In this document: positions 24,207 through 36,480 of the stretch, one piece after another | How the letters are laid out: every line of letters begins with the position of its first letter | Position numbering within the stretch: position 1 is the first letter of the stretch | NCBI GenBank assembly: GCA_930367205.1 | Contig: CAKNEZ010000004.1 | Coordinates: 35,001-99,000, forward strand | Direction: 5' to 3' | DNA: 64,000 nt | From: Acanthosoma haemorrhoidale | Lineage: Eukaryota > Arthropoda > Insecta > Hemiptera > Acanthosomatidae | Program-made: the position numbers and the translations under genes | The notes under the pieces: model-generated | What the model saw: the letters and a program-made list of their open reading frames with translations, nothing else | Told to the model about the DNA's origin: nothing | The model's database searches: none

Positions 24207-26160
24207 TTACCGTCGCGCTACCGAACTTCTCGTGCAGAGGTATGGTGGTGGAGTGTTTCCTAATTCCTCTGGTTCACCCGGTGTAGGTAAACTTTCAGTG
24301 GTGTTTAGCAAATAAGCTGGCTTGACACGGTCTAGGGAAATGCGAGTCTCCTTATTATCTGCCATTATGACTATGGTTTTATTAATCCTGCTGACTACTG
24401 GGTGCGGACCAGTATAAGCCGGTTCGAGGCTACGCCGGTGTTCTTGTCGAACGAAGACGTGTGTGCAGGTGTTGAGGTCTTTGCTAATGAACGTCTTCTT
24501 CGTGTCTTCCCGGTGTTGAGTGATGTTGCGTCGAACGTCAAGATCTACTTGTGTTGGTGTAAAGTATTCTCCGGGAAGGCGTAAGGGTTTTTTGTATGTT
24601 CGCTCGGCGACACTGCACCCTAGGTCCTCTTTGATTACACTTCGTAGGCCGAGCAGGACTGCTGGTAGGCTTCGCGTCCACTGACGGTGTTGTGAATGGG
24701 CGGTTAGTGCGGTTTTCAGCGAGCGGTGACATCGTTCAATTCGGCCGTTTGACTGTGGATGGTAGGCGGTGGTCCGAATTCTCTCGACACTCAGGAGGCG
24801 GGTCAGTCTCGTGAACAACTCTGATTCAAACTGACGGCCTTGGTCAGTCGTTATTCGAATGGGTGTGCCGAACCTGGCAACCCAGCCACTAAAGAAGGCG
24901 TCGGCTACGGTGGTAGCTTCCATGTTGCCAAGTGGAATTGCCTCAGGCCATCCCGTGGCTCGGTCAATCATGGTGAGGATGTATCGCTTGCCTTCTGAAG
25001 TTGGTAGGGGTCCTACGAGGTCGATGTGCACGTGCTCGAACCTCCCCGCGGCCGCGAATTGCCCTGGAGGGGTTATGGTGTGGCGGTGTACTTTAGAGGT
25101 CTGGCATGCTATACAACATCGTGCCCATCGAGCCACGTCAGCGTTCATACCCGGCCAAAAAAACCTCTGGCTCATCATTTTCCGACTTGCTCTTACTCCT
25201 GGGTGGCTTAGGCTGTGCAGCTGGTCGAAGGTGGATCTTCGAAAGCCCGAAGGCAAGTACGGCCTTGGCTCCCCCAGTGAGGTCTCGCAAATGAGAGAAA
25301 TGTCGCTGCCGGGGATGTTAACGGGCTCTAACCTGCATGTGGCGTTCTGTTCCCTGAAGACTGTTAATTCTTGATCTTCTACTTGAGCCGTGTGTAATTT
25401 TTGAAAATTTTCCGGGACACAGATGGCTTCTATGCGTGAGAGGGCATCCGCCACGACGTTGTCCTCACCCTTACAATAGCGTATTTCTGTCGTGAATTGA
25501 GCTATGTAATTTAGGTATCGCATACGTCGTGGGCAGGAAGTGTCACTTTGTTGGGCCATGGCGTGGGTGAGCGGTTTGTGGTCTGTATAAATGATTACTT
25601 CCCGCGCTTCGAGAAGCTGTCGAAAATATTTGACTGCTTCGTAGATAGCTAATAGCTCTCTATCGAAGGTGCTGTATTTTGACTGAGCAGTGTTAAAAGC
25701 GCGGCTGAAGAAGCCAATAGGCCGTAACGCGCCGCCCTCCATCTGTTGTAGTGCTGCACCCATAGCTGTGTCACTGGCGTCAGTGGCTAGGATTAGCTGC
25801 CCGTCTGTTGACGGATGAGCGAGATAGGCGGCGTTCGCCAGAGTCCTGCGGGTTTCCTCGAAAGCGCTAGCAGCTTCTTCGGTCCAGTTGACGATGGTAC
25901 GGTCATTTTTCTTGGCGCCTTGTAAGTAGGCGTTAAGTACGCTCTGGTGCTCAGCTGCGTTAGTTAAGCATCGGCGATAAAAGTTGACCATTCCGAGAAA
26001 ACGTCTGAGGTCTCGTATCGTAGTAGGTCGGAGGTAATCTAAGATTACCTGTACTTTAGCTGGTGATGGAACGATGCCCTGGGGTGAGACATGGTACCCT
26101 AGGTATCCAACCTCGGGCTGTCCTAGCACGCATTTCGCGATGTTAAGGGTTAGCCGGCCT
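24207..26160 (-). pseudogene. Ty3/gypsy pol (CsRn1-type), 5'-truncated
   Basis: A long open minus-strand frame covering the back part of a gypsy Pol polyprotein. Order: RT thumb (VGYLGYHVSPQGIVPSPAKV, FLGMVNFYRR), RNase H (ILATDASDTAMGAAL, FDRELLAIYEAVKYFR, YTDHKPLTHA), integrase zinc region (SHPGVRASRKMMSQRFFWPG with CIACQTSK) and integrase core (HIDLVGPLPTSEG, TTDQGRQFES, YHPQSNGRIERCHRSLK). A basic C-terminal tail ends at 24207. The catalytic RT palm and everything upstream (gag, protease) are absent. At 26160 the frame runs into the tandem-array unit, which supplies an artificial N-terminus. The frame itself has no internal stop over more than 640 codons, so the truncation looks recent. 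Confidence 0.9.
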
Positions 26161-26552
26161 TTAGAATAAAATAAATAAGTTAAATCACTCAATAGAAGGT
26201 TATAGGCCAAATCACCTAGTTCGTGAATATTTAAAGAATTATAATTATTTCTGATGAAAAGGTAGTTCAAACGTGAGATAGCTAGTTACATAACTTGGAT
26301 TTAGACTTTTTTCTATTATATTATATATATCCTGACCGGAATACATTTTTTTATCGTTATATAATTTAAAGAGGGTAGCAGAGCTGGAATTCAAAACCGG
26401 GAGAAATTCTCTGGGTGTGTCTGTAAAATACAGCGAAATAAATCAATAAGTAAATTGAATACGCCGTAGTCGGTATTAAAAAAATATCCCACCAAATGCA
26501 ATGCCCTGTTTTCACAGAATTAACGAACTCCTTTAAGATAACAGTGTAAGGC

Positions 26553-27075
26553 GAAGATGACTCTTTCTTTCTAGGCTTCCATAAAGATTTATACGTGTAC
26601 AACAACACACTTGGGGATGTTTCGTATGGAAGAACCTTTTACGTTATGCATTTCCCTCGTTCTATCTTATTATGTCACCAGGGGGTAGCCGTAGCCGGTA
26701 GAATTCTAAACTTCCTAGCAGCCGGAAAAGATGTTTATCCACACTCACTCCCTGGCCGTACCGTACAGGCATTGATACATCAGACGTCTTAGCAAGGGGA
26801 AATGAATGGATCCTCCACTTCTTTAACCTCCGATTGCCTACAGACTCGTCTAAAGTCATTTTAACTTTCATATTGGAACAGTGGAATCCCTCCGGAATGT
26901 GTAAACGATGGTATAACAATATCAGCGGAAGACTGACTGTCCAAGCTAGAGTAAACCTTTCCGGGTTAACAAACTCCAAATAGCAGAGCATAAACATAAT
27001 GGCACATATTCCTACCGAACCCTTAAGATCGAAGAATCTGTTACCACCGCTAATACCTGCTCACTCCAAATAAAA
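26553..27075 (+). pseudogene. unidentified coding-like stretch in tandem unit
   Basis: I do not recognise this protein. Two plus-strand frames overlap in a way that suggests one broken gene. The first reads DDSFFLGFHKDLYVYNNTLG to HSLPGRTVQALIHQTS (stop near 26792). The second, starting before that stop, reads TPWPYRTGIDTSDVLARG, then NEWILHFFNLRLPTDSSKVI and GMCKRWYNNISGRLTVQARV, ending near 27072 after one stop that is a tryptophan codon in unit 2 (29317-29319). The amino-acid mix and sharp AT/GC contrast favour a former coding sequence, perhaps viral, but that is only a guess. Copy at 28888-29410. Confidence 0.35.
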
Positions 27076-28044
27076 GGGATCTGGCAGACTTATGTATTAT
27101 ACAGTGAACCTGTGACAAAAACGTCTATAGAAAAACTTTTGTAGTAGAGTTTCTTGGAAGGTCGGCTTAGGTTGATAAAATGAGTTATTAACTAACCACT
27201 GCATACATTTATTAATGTCCAACGTTTTGACATACTCTGTTCTAGACTACTTTTTTGCTAGTATAGCTAGCTCTATTTATGATTGGAGAAAATGATATTT
27301 TTAAACGTGTGCTAAGTTTTGTTTGGACAACAATCGCATGGTAATCGTAATTTATTTCCATTTAAATTAAAATGTATACTTTTGTTGTCTCTACGATCAA
27401 AATGTATTTGTATTTAGTCGCATTCTACTTAATCGGCATGCACTTGGATAAGCCCGATGGAAGGAAACTTGTAGATGTACAGTTTAATATTAAGATTGTG
27501 TTTTATGACGCCTCTCCATATATTGACGGTTGATTTGTTTTGCACACAAACAATAAATGATGTTGGAACACTTTAACTGTGGCGAAATAGTCTAAAATTC
27601 GATTAAATAAAATTAAAATTAATCGCAACGAACCATTGTGTTTTTTAATCGGTTACATGAGGACACCGAGTGTGCTTATTGATGGTTTAAGAAAAATGAC
27701 AAGGGAGGTTTAGACAAATTAATTAATTCATCATCTATATTTTTTACGGGATTGAGGTATTATTTAATGACGAGACCGGGGAAATTTCGTTTATTTTTTG
27801 AAAGCTCTCAGATTTGAAATCAAACGTTGAAGGAAAGATAGGAGGATCCTTTTTTGTCAGGGAAATTCTTACAAGTTTTTTCCCTATGTAGAAGAATCTA
27901 TTCGGTAGGTATGGTAAGTAGAGCTTTTTTATGAGTTGGTCATTCAGTCAAGACTCAACGCAGCAGCACACACAAAATGGCATGTATGTTCATTCGAATG
28001 AGGCGAGATGATAAGAATATATGACCCCACCCGAGGGCGGAGTT

Positions 28045-28308
28045 CTGACAAAAAATTGATTATAGACTCATCAAAAGTCCCCCTCCATGGAAATCTTTAG
28101 TAAAAGGCGAAAGATTTATTCGCTTTGAAGGGAGACCAGAGTTAACTGATATATTGGAAATTTCTCATAGGGTTGACGCCATAACAAACAATAACTCCGG
28201 GAAGTGAATAGGCTTTGACATATACCAGCGTCATAGAAAAACTTTAAAGTACCGGGAACATCCATCCCATCCAACCGATACGATTCATCTAATTGTCGAA
28301 TTATCATG
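28045..28308 (+). pseudogene. unidentified coding-like stretch, second part of unit
   Basis: Not recognised. One plus-strand frame reads KIDYRLIKSPPPWKSLVKGE, then RFIRFEGRPELTDILEISHR and, after a single in-frame TGA, IGFDIYQRHRKTLKYREHPS up to LIVELS. A proline-rich SPPPW motif near the start resembles late-domain motifs of enveloped virus matrix proteins, which is only suggestive. An equivalent stretch lies 2,335 bp to the right with a few substitutions. Confidence 0.3.
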
Positions 28309-28496
28309 AATATTCATAATGAAATAGAATTAGGGCGAGAATGAAAATGCCCAAGCGACGGCATTCCATCGCTCGCGGCCCCGATACCCTCCTCCTGCTG
28401 CTGCTGCTACCTGGTAGCACAAATGTTCAACTAATCTAAAGTCCTGCCGCATCTTTGCTGATATTACATCTTTTCCTCGAAACGTATTGATGCTTT

Positions 28497-30831
28497 TAGA
28501 ATAAAATAAATAAGTTAAATTACTCAATAGAAGGTTATAGGCCAAATCACCTAGTTCGTGAATATTTAAAGAATTATAATTATTTCTGATGAAAAGGTAG
28601 TTCAAACGTGAGATAGCTAGTTACATAACTTGGATTTAGACTTTTTTCTATTATATTATATATATCCTGACCGGAATACATTTTTTTATCGTTATATAAT
28701 TTAAAGAGGGTAGCAGAGCTGGAATTCAAAACCGGGAGAAATTCTCTGGGTGTGTCTGTAAAATACAGCGAAATAAATCAATAAGTAAATTGAATACGCC
28801 GTAGTCGGTATTAAAAAAATATCCCACCAAATGCAATGCCCTGTTTTCACAGAATTAACGAACTCCTTTAAGATAACAGTGTAAGGCGAAGATGACTCTT
28901 TCTTTCTAGGCTTCCATAAAGATTTATACGTGTACAACAACACACTTGGGGATGTTTCGTATGGAAGAACCTTTTACGTTATGCATTTCCCTCGTTCTAT
29001 CTTATTATGTCACCAGGGGGTAGCCGTAGCCGGTAGAATTCTAAACTTCCTAGCAGCCGGAAAAGATGTTTATCCACACTCACTCCCTGGCCGTACCGTA
29101 CAGGCATTGATACATCAGACGTCTTAGCAAGGGGAAATGAATGGATCCTCCACTTCTTTAACCTCCGATTGCCTACAGACTCGTCTAAAGTCATTTTAAC
29201 TTTCATATTGGAACAGTGGAATCCCTCCGGAATGTGTAAACGATGGTATAACAATATCAGCGGAAGACTGACTGTCCAAGCTAGAGTAAACCTTTCCGGG
29301 TTAACAAACTCCAAATGGCAGAGCATAAACATAATGGCACATATTCCTACCGAACCCTTAAGATCGAAGAATCTGTTACCACCGCTAATACCTGCTCACT
29401 CCAAATAAAAGGGATCTGGCAGACTTATGTATTATACAGTGAACCTGTGACAAAAACGTCTATAGAAAAACTTTTGTAGTAGAGTTTCTTAGAAAGTCGG
29501 CTTAGGTTGATAAAATGAGTTATTAACTAACCACTGCATACATTTATTAATGTCCAACGTTTTGACATACTTTGTTCTAGACTACTTTTTTGCTAGTATA
29601 GCTAGCTCTATTTATGATTGGAGAAAATGATATTTTTAAACGTGTGCTAAGTTTTGTTTGGACAACAATCGCATGGTAATCGTAATTTATTTCCATTTAA
29701 ATTAAAATGTATACTTTTGTTGTCTCTACAATCAAAATGTATTTGTATTTAGTCGCATTCTACTTAATCGGCATGCACTTGGATAAGCCCGATGGAAGGA
29801 AACTTGTAGATGTACAGTTTAATATTAAGATTGTGTTTTATGACGCCTCTCCATATATTGACGGTTGATTTGTTTTGCACACAAACAATAAATGATGTTG
29901 GAACACTTTAACTGTGGCGAAATAGTCTAAAATTCGATTAAATAAAATTAAAATTAATCGCAACGAACGATTGTGTTTTTTAATCGGTTACATGAGGACA
30001 CCGAGTGTGCTTATTGATGGTTTAAGAAAAATGACAAGGGAGGTTTAGACAAATTAATTAATTCATCATCTATATTTTTTACGGGATTGAGGTATTATTT
30101 AATGATGAGACCGGGGAAATTTCGTTTATTTTTTGAAAGCTCTCAGATTTGAAATCAAACGTTGAAGGAAAGATAGGAGGATCCTTTTTTGTCAGGGAAA
30201 TTCTTACAAGTTTTTTCCCTATGTAGAAGAATCTATTCGGTAGGTATGGTAAGTAGAGCTTTTTTATGAGTTGGTCATTCAGTCAAGACTCAACGCAGCA
30301 GCACACACAAAATGGCATGTATGTTCATTCGAATGAGGCGAGATGATAAGAATATATGACCCCACCCGAGGGCGGAGTTCTGACAAAAAATTGATTATAG
30401 ACTCATCAAAAGTCCCCCTCCACGGAAATCTTTAGTAAAAGGCGAAAGATTTATTCGCTTTGAAGGGAGACCAGAGTTAACTGATATATTGGAAATTTCT
30501 CCTAGGGATGACGCCATGACAAACAATAACTCCGGGAAGTGAATAGGCTTTGACATATACCAGCGTCATAGAAAAACTTTAAAGTACCGGGAACATCCAT
30601 CCCATCCAACCGATACGATTCATCTAATTGTCGAATTATCATGAATATTCATAATGAAATAGAATTAGGGCGAGAATGAAAATGCCCAAGCGACGGCATT
30701 CCATCGCTCGCGGCCCCGATACCCTCCTCCTGCTGCTGCTGCTACCTGGTAGCACAAATGTTCAACTAATCTAAAGTCCTGCCGCATCTTTGCTGATATT
30801 ACATCTTTTCCTCGAAACGTATTGATGCTTT
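28497..30831 (+). repeat. tandem array unit 2 (2,335 bp)
   Basis: Second full copy of the unit, nearly identical to unit 1. Differences are single substitutions, such as tag to tgg at about 29318. It carries the same two coding-like stretches. The near-identity points to recent duplication or homogenisation, or to an assembly artefact. Confidence 0.9.
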
Positions 30832-31351
30832 TAGAGTAAAATAAATAAGTTAAATTACTCAATAGAAGTTTATAGGCCAAATCACCTAGTTCGTGAATAT
30901 TTGAAGAATTATAATTATTTCTGATGAAAAGGTAGTTCAAACGTGAGATAGCTAGTTACATAACTTGGATTTAGACTTTTTTCTATTATATTATATATAT
31001 CCTGACCGGAATACATTTTTTTATCGTTATATAATTTAAAGAGGGTAGCAGAGCCGGAATTCAAAACCGGGAGAAATTCTCTGGGTGTGTCTGTAAAATA
31101 CAGCGAAATAAATCAATAAGTAAATTGAATACGCCGTAGTCGGTATTAAAAAAATATCCCACCAAATGCAATGCCCTGTTTTCACAGAATTAACGAACTC
31201 CTTTAAGATAACAGTGTAAGGCGAAGATGACTCTTTCTTTCTAGGCTTCCATAAAGATTTATACGTGTACAACAACACACTTGGGGATGTTTCGTATGGA
31301 AGAACCTTTTACGTTATGCATTTCCCTCGTTCTATCTTATTATGTCACTAG
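30832..31351 (+). repeat. tandem array unit 3, truncated by gypsy insertion
   Basis: The first 520 bases of a third unit. The match stops at tatgtcac(t)ag, where the LTR of the first Mag-type element begins. The rest of the unit is not found beyond the element's other LTR, so this is not a simple insertion with intact flanks. Confidence 0.85.
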
Positions 31352-31499
31352 TGTCATATGGTTTTGTTATCTCTATTAAATAAACAAAGCCGGCTGACAA
31401 TATTAATCTAACCTATATAACTTGTGATTAAAATGTACTTATTTAATGGTTAATAAATTATTACTTATATTCAATCAACCTATGTCTTTCATTCAGACA
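31352..31499 (+). repeat. 5' LTR of gypsy element 1
   Basis: A 148-bp LTR beginning tgtcatatgg and ending cattcagaca, very short for gypsy but usual for Mag-type elements. It is followed at once by tggcacagtcggtagga, complementary to the 3' end of tRNA-Ser. Confidence 0.9.
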
Positions 31500-34400
31500 T
31501 GGCACAGTCGGTAGGACATGTGAATTTGAAACCGCCAGAACAATTTATTTTCGAAGGAAATATAGCAGAAGCATGGAAAAGGTGGTATAGCAAGTTTAAT
31601 CATTACTTGTCGGCTATCGAAGCACAAGATAAAAAAGATGAAGTAAAAGTTGGTATACTGTTGAGCGTATTAGGAGAAGATGCACAAGATAAATATGAAA
31701 CCTTTAATTTAACGGCAGAAGAACAGAAGGAATACGCAATTGTAGTTAAAGCTTTTGAAGATTATTGCATACCTAAAAAATACGAGACGGTGGCAAGATT
31801 TAATTTTTTTCAACGTAAACAGAGAAAGGGTGAGTCATTCGATGATTTCATTACAGATTTGAAAAAGTTAAGTGTTGATTGTGCATTTGAAACATTGAAG
31901 GATAGCCTTATAAAAGATCAAATTGTAAGTGGTATACAGGATGAACAAGTGAAAGATAGATTGTTGCGGGAAGATGATCTAACACTAGATAAATGTACTA
32001 ATTTATGCAAAGTGGCGGAGTTAGCAAAACAAAGAATAGAGACGTTGCGAGGTACACAAGAAGAGGAAATAAATATAGTACAGCAAAGGAGAAGAACCAA
32101 AGCAGCGACGAGTAATCTGAGAGTGAGTACGCAGCCGTGGACGTCGAAACCAAGTACCAGCGATAGCAGCAAGACATCACTGCAACAAGAGCAGCAATAT
32201 GGAAGCCAGCAGCGGTTGAGGTGCAATAAATGCGGCAACGTCCATGGGTATAGAAATTGCCCAGCCTACGGTAAAATTTGTATTAAATGTAATAGGATAA
32301 ATCATTTTGAAAAAATGTGTAGAATAACTCGAAATATAAATAATGTAAGTATGATTGAGGGAGAGGATGCTGAAATGTACACTTTAGGGAGAATCCTAAA
32401 AATAAATAATGTTCAAAAGGGTTGGGAATTATCTATAAATATATTGGAAAGCAAAACTTCACTTTCAGTCAAGCTCGATACAGGGGCGGAATGCAATGTT
32501 TTAAAAAAAAGCGACTATGAAAATTTGAAAATTAAAGAGAAAATAAATAAAACTGATATCAAATTGGCAAATTACAGTGGTTCTGAAATACCGGTTATAG
32601 GAACTGTATATTAGATTGTGTAATCAAGGGTAAAATAGAACCAATAAAATTTTATTTAGTAAACTGTAATAGCTCAAGCTCTGTTTTGGGATTAGATACA
32701 ATTAAAAAACTGAAATTAATTACCAGAGTTGAAAATATAAATATGAATACAAATAATGGTCTCACAAAATTGCTTAGCAGATATAAAGAACTATTCGAAG
32801 GTATAGGAAAAATCTCAAAAATATATGATTTCAAATTAAAAGAAGGATATGAGGGAAAAATTGAACCATGTCGTAGAATACCTTTTAAATTATTAGATCT
32901 TTTCAAAGAAACATTATACAGAATGAAAGACAATAAAATTGTTACAAAAGTTAACGAGCCTACTGAACTTATGAACCCAATCGTTATCACCAGTAAACCT
33001 GATAAATCATTACGTATTTGTTTAGACCCACAGCATCTTAACACTTGTTTACTAAGAGAACATTGTTCTTTACCTACATTTGAGGAAATATCTAGTAAAA
33101 TGGCGGGGGCAAAAATGTTTGCAGTTCTAGACGCATCAAATGGGTTTTGGCATTAAAACTTACACATAGGAGTTCGTTAATGACGGCTTTTCAAACGCCA
33201 TATGGTCCATTTAGATTTTTAAGAATGCCTTTCGGGGTTAGTATTGCACCAGAAGTGTTCCATAAAACTTATTCATAGATTTTTGAAGGTATAAAAAACG
33301 TAGCTGTGTATATCGATGATATAATGATATGGGCAGAAAATGAAAAAGAATTATTAGAAATTTTAGAATTAGTAATGAAAAGAGCTTATGAGCATGGGAT
33401 TAAATTTAATAAAAACAAATGTAAGTTTAAAGAAGAAAGAATTAAATTTTTAGGTCATTACTTCAGTAGCAAAGGGATAGAAATTGATGATGACAAAGTC
33501 AAAGAAATTAGTGAAATGGAAAGACCAAAAGATGTTAAAGCATTAGAACGATTATTAGGATTGATAACCTACGTGGGTAAATTTGTAGAAAACTCAGCTC
33601 AGTTAACGGAACCATTGCGTAATCTAATTAAAAAAGGTACAATTTTCGACTGGACAAGTGAACATGAAAATTGTTTTAAAAAGATAAAAATATGTTAAAG
33701 CAAAATTCCTATTCTACAATTATACGATGTAAATAAGGAGTGCAAAATTAGTGTAGACGCTAGTAGTACCGGAGTACTATTGGTGCAGTTCTGTTACATA
33801 ATGATTTGCCAGTAGCATATGCATCACAAGCATTCACTGAATGTCAAAAATCGTAGGCTCAAATAGAGAAAGAATTATATGCCAAAGTGTTTGTATGTGA
33901 GCGTTTCATACAGTATGTAATCGGTAAACTTTTTGGAGTAGAATCAGATCATAAACCGCTGATCCCTATTTTAAGACGAAAGATATCTGATATACCAATG
34001 AGACTACAAAAAATGCGAATGCGGTTAAAACCATATGATATTAAAGTAACTTATACAAGTGGTAAAAATTTAATAATAGCAGATTTACTATCGAGAGCTC
34101 ATTTAAAAGAAACTAAAGAGGATGGAGATTCCAGAATGTATATATTAGAACTTACGTTAGCAAGCGAGATGAGTAATCAAAAGAAACAAAAATATATAGA
34201 AGCAACAAAAAATGACATAGAATTGCAGACATTGAAAAATACAATAAAAAAAGGTTGGCCAAAAGAAATAAAAGATGTACCAAATATAGTTAAATATTAT
34301 CATACTTACCATGCCGACATTTATGAGTATGATGACTTACTGTTTAAAAATAATTGTGTAATAGTACCAAACAAATTACGAGAAGAAGTTTTGAGTAAGT

Positions 34401-35530
34401 TACATTATAATCATTTAGGCATTGAAAAAACAAAAGCTAGAGCGAGAGAAATAGTATTTTGGCCCAATATGAATAAAGATATAGAAAACAAAATAAACAA
34501 CTGTAAAACATGCTTAACGTTCCAACGATCAAATCAGAAAGAAAGTCTAATACCGACATTAATACCAGATAAAACATGGGCAACAGTAGGAGCTGATATT
34601 TTTTACATTGATAGAAAACCAAACATGTTAGTTGTGGATTATTTTTCTAAATATGTAGATGTTTTACCATTGAAGGATGAAACTAGTGTAACAGTTATAA
34701 AAGCATTAAAGTCTTGTTTTGTACACTGGGGTATACCAGAAGAATTCAGATCAGATAATGGCCCACAATTTACGAGTTTTCTATTTAAAACGTTTACAAG
34801 AGAATGGAAATTTAAGCATGTTACGTCGAGTCCAACATATCCACAAAGTAACGGAATGGTGGAGCGGCACATACAAACTGTGAAAAATGTAATTAGAAAA
34901 GCTCATTTTGATAAAAAAGATGTGTACTTAGCAATACTAGAATTAAACAACACACCAATATCTAATACAATACCTTCTCCAAATGTGATAATGCAAGGTA
35001 AAAATGTGAATGGTGTTCTGTATGATATACCAAAGTTTAAAAGTAAAGAAAATTCATATATAAAAGGTGAATTGTTACAAAGACAAAGGAAACAAAAAAT
35101 TTTGCATGATCAACGAGCCAAAGATTTGAAAAAATACGAAAAAGGAGAAAATGTTAGAGTAAGAAACAAACAAGGAATGTGGGATCGGGCTGTAATAATA
35201 GATAGAAACACAAACAATAGGGCTTATCAAATTAAGACAGAGGGAGGCTCCTTATTGACGCGCAATATAATACACTTAAGAAATGATACTAGCCTATCAT
35301 TCGAAATAGAAAGTAACGAATATAGACTTGATGAAAATATTAAACCACAAATTTCGGTAAATCCAAATAATAATGGTAAGGTTAATAATACAGCCGATCC
35401 AGCAGATCAGCAATTAATGAACCAAAGCCAGAGCGAAGATATCAATAATGACAATGACACATATGTAACTCGTAGTGGACGAATCAGTCGTCAGCCAGCA
35501 TATCTAAAAGAAAACTATGTATCACAATAA
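31499..35530 (+). pseudogene. gag-pol of gypsy element 1, frame-broken
   Basis: Encodes Gag (MAQSVGHVNLKPPEQFIFEG onward), two CCHC zinc knuckles (CNKCGNVHGYRNC and CIKCNRINHFEKMC), protease (VKLDTGAECNVL), reverse transcriptase (YIDDIMIW), RNase H (VESDHKPLIP) and integrase (HLGIEKTKARAREIVFWP, FRSDNGPQF, GMVERHIQTVKN), ending TYVTRSGRISRQPAYL. Compared with element 2 it has a base loss near 32608, another near 33154, a stop in the RT (near 33278), indels near 33697 and 33778, and a stop near 33856. It cannot make a full polyprotein. The start ATG overlaps the last base of the LTR. Confidence 0.9.
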
Positions 35531-35563
35531 AAGAAAAAAAAAAAAAAAAAAAAAAAACAGAGA

Positions 35564-35840
35564 TGTCATATGGTTTGGTTATCTCTATTAAATGAACAAA
35601 GCCGGCTGACAATATTAATCTAACCTATATATTATTATTATTATTATTATTATTTGTTCCGGCATTTGTGCACCGCGGCCTCACTGAGACCTATTGTGCG
35701 CCGTCCATGTCCCTGTCCTATATATGTGACAGGCCCACGGCCTTTGCAACTATATATATAACTTGTGGTTAAAATGTACTTATTTAATAGTTAATAAATT
35801 ATTACTTATATTCAATCAACCTATGTCTTTCATTCTGACA
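35564..35840 (+). repeat. 3' LTR of gypsy element 1, interrupted
   Basis: The same LTR as at 31352, split after aacctatat by a LINE tail (35629-35752) and resuming at taacttgtgg. It ends cattctgaca. Confidence 0.9.
35629..35752 (-). mobile_element. tiny I-type LINE tail inside the LTR
   Basis: The reverse complement of the last ~115 bases of the LINE at 40119-43470, including the (TAA)n tail (here attattatt...) and the stop-codon region of its ORF. An extreme 5' truncation in which only the 3' end was copied. A TA-rich target sequence surrounds it. Confidence 0.9.
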
Positions 35841-36110
35841 GTAGAGGCACATATAGTGAGTAGGGGCTTTGATCCACCAAAAGAGATTGAAACGTCAAAA
35901 TATTCCACGAGTATATCATGGCCAATCAATACTTCAGCACAAAGGCCTTTCATGACTGTTAATTTGCATGAAGGATACATATGTTCGTTTAGTTTGAGGT
36001 CGACCAGAACATGTCCTAGGATTGTAGAGGAAAGCGAAGTTGAGGCCATTGAAACCCTCCCCTCCCCCGGAAAAAGAGGAATCTTGTGTTTGAGAGTGAA
36101 ATTGTTGTAG
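35841..36110 (-). pseudogene. retroelement aspartyl-protease fragment
   Basis: A minus-strand frame reads LGHVLVDLKLNEHMYPSC, then LCAEVLIGHDILVEYFDVSI and SFGGSKPLL, the pattern of the C-terminal half of a retropepsin in gypsy-type Pol (substrate-flap region, then the LIG.DIL block). The catalytic DTG part is not visible, and the frame ends at 35816. It lies directly beyond the LTR of element 1, so it belongs to another, older element, possibly the one whose LTR-like block is at 36480-36905. Confidence 0.5.
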
Positions 36111-36177
36111 TCTATAATAAATAAAATTGTTGTATTTGTACTGATAATAAATACATTTAAGACCAGAAATTAGGCTT

Positions 36178-36480
36178 TTATTTATTATAAACTACAGACA
36201 GTAATGACAGAGTTGAAAATAAATTTGACAATTGAACATATGATAAATTAAACATATGGAATATTAAGCATTCCATTTCATCACACAACTGGACTGCTGT
36301 TACATTATCTGCAAATATGATCCTACCTTTAAAATTTGGTTTGTTTACTTGACGAAATAATGATTCTTCATTGGTTACTGTCGGGAAATGGTTGAACAAT
36401 TGTCGGAGGTGAACAATTGTCGGAAAAGGTGAACAATTGTCGGAGGTCAACAATTGTCCGACTGTTGTAGTTAATAACAT
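36178..36480 (-). other. unidentified frame with acaattgtcgga repeats
   Basis: A 100-codon minus-strand frame without a recognisable domain. Its upstream part contains a short tandem/inverted repeat cluster (gaacaattgtcgg three times within 36390-36465), which makes coding doubtful. It may be the leader region of the retroelement whose LTR-like block follows at 36480. Confidence 0.3.

Larger units (their letters stand above)
26161..28496 (+). repeat. tandem array unit 1 (2,335 bp)
   Basis: First copy of a 2,335-bp unit repeated head to tail. Corresponding positions recur at +2335 and +4670 with only scattered single-base differences (for example in the 80-codon minus frame at 26366, 28701 and 31036). 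Its left edge coincides with the truncation of the gypsy pol. The unit is AT-rich with a GC-richer patch at its right end (cctcctgctgctgctgctac). No transposon ends were recognised inside it. Confidence 0.9.
31352..35840 (+). mobile_element. Mag-type Ty3/gypsy element 1, defective
   Basis: A complete LTR-to-LTR gypsy element: LTR 31352-31499, gag-pol, A-rich polypurine tract at 35529-35563, and LTR 35564-35840 enlarged by a small LINE tail. It is the frame-broken sister of the element at 37423-45131. No target-site duplication is seen: the left flank ends cactag and the right flank begins gtagag. One side has therefore been rearranged since insertion. Confidence 0.9.

Noticed and set aside
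24859..25374. 171-codon plus-strand frame opposite the gypsy integrase
   Set aside because: Antisense shadow of pol; no domain on this strand.
26662..26997. 111-codon minus-strand frame, repeated in the tandem unit
   Set aside because: The plus strand reads as more protein-like in the same place; the repetition reflects tandem copying only.
31918..32238. Minus-strand frames of 106 and 60 codons opposite gag (also 37988-38308)
   Set aside because: Shadows of the gypsy gag coding strand; they recur only because the gypsy element recurs.
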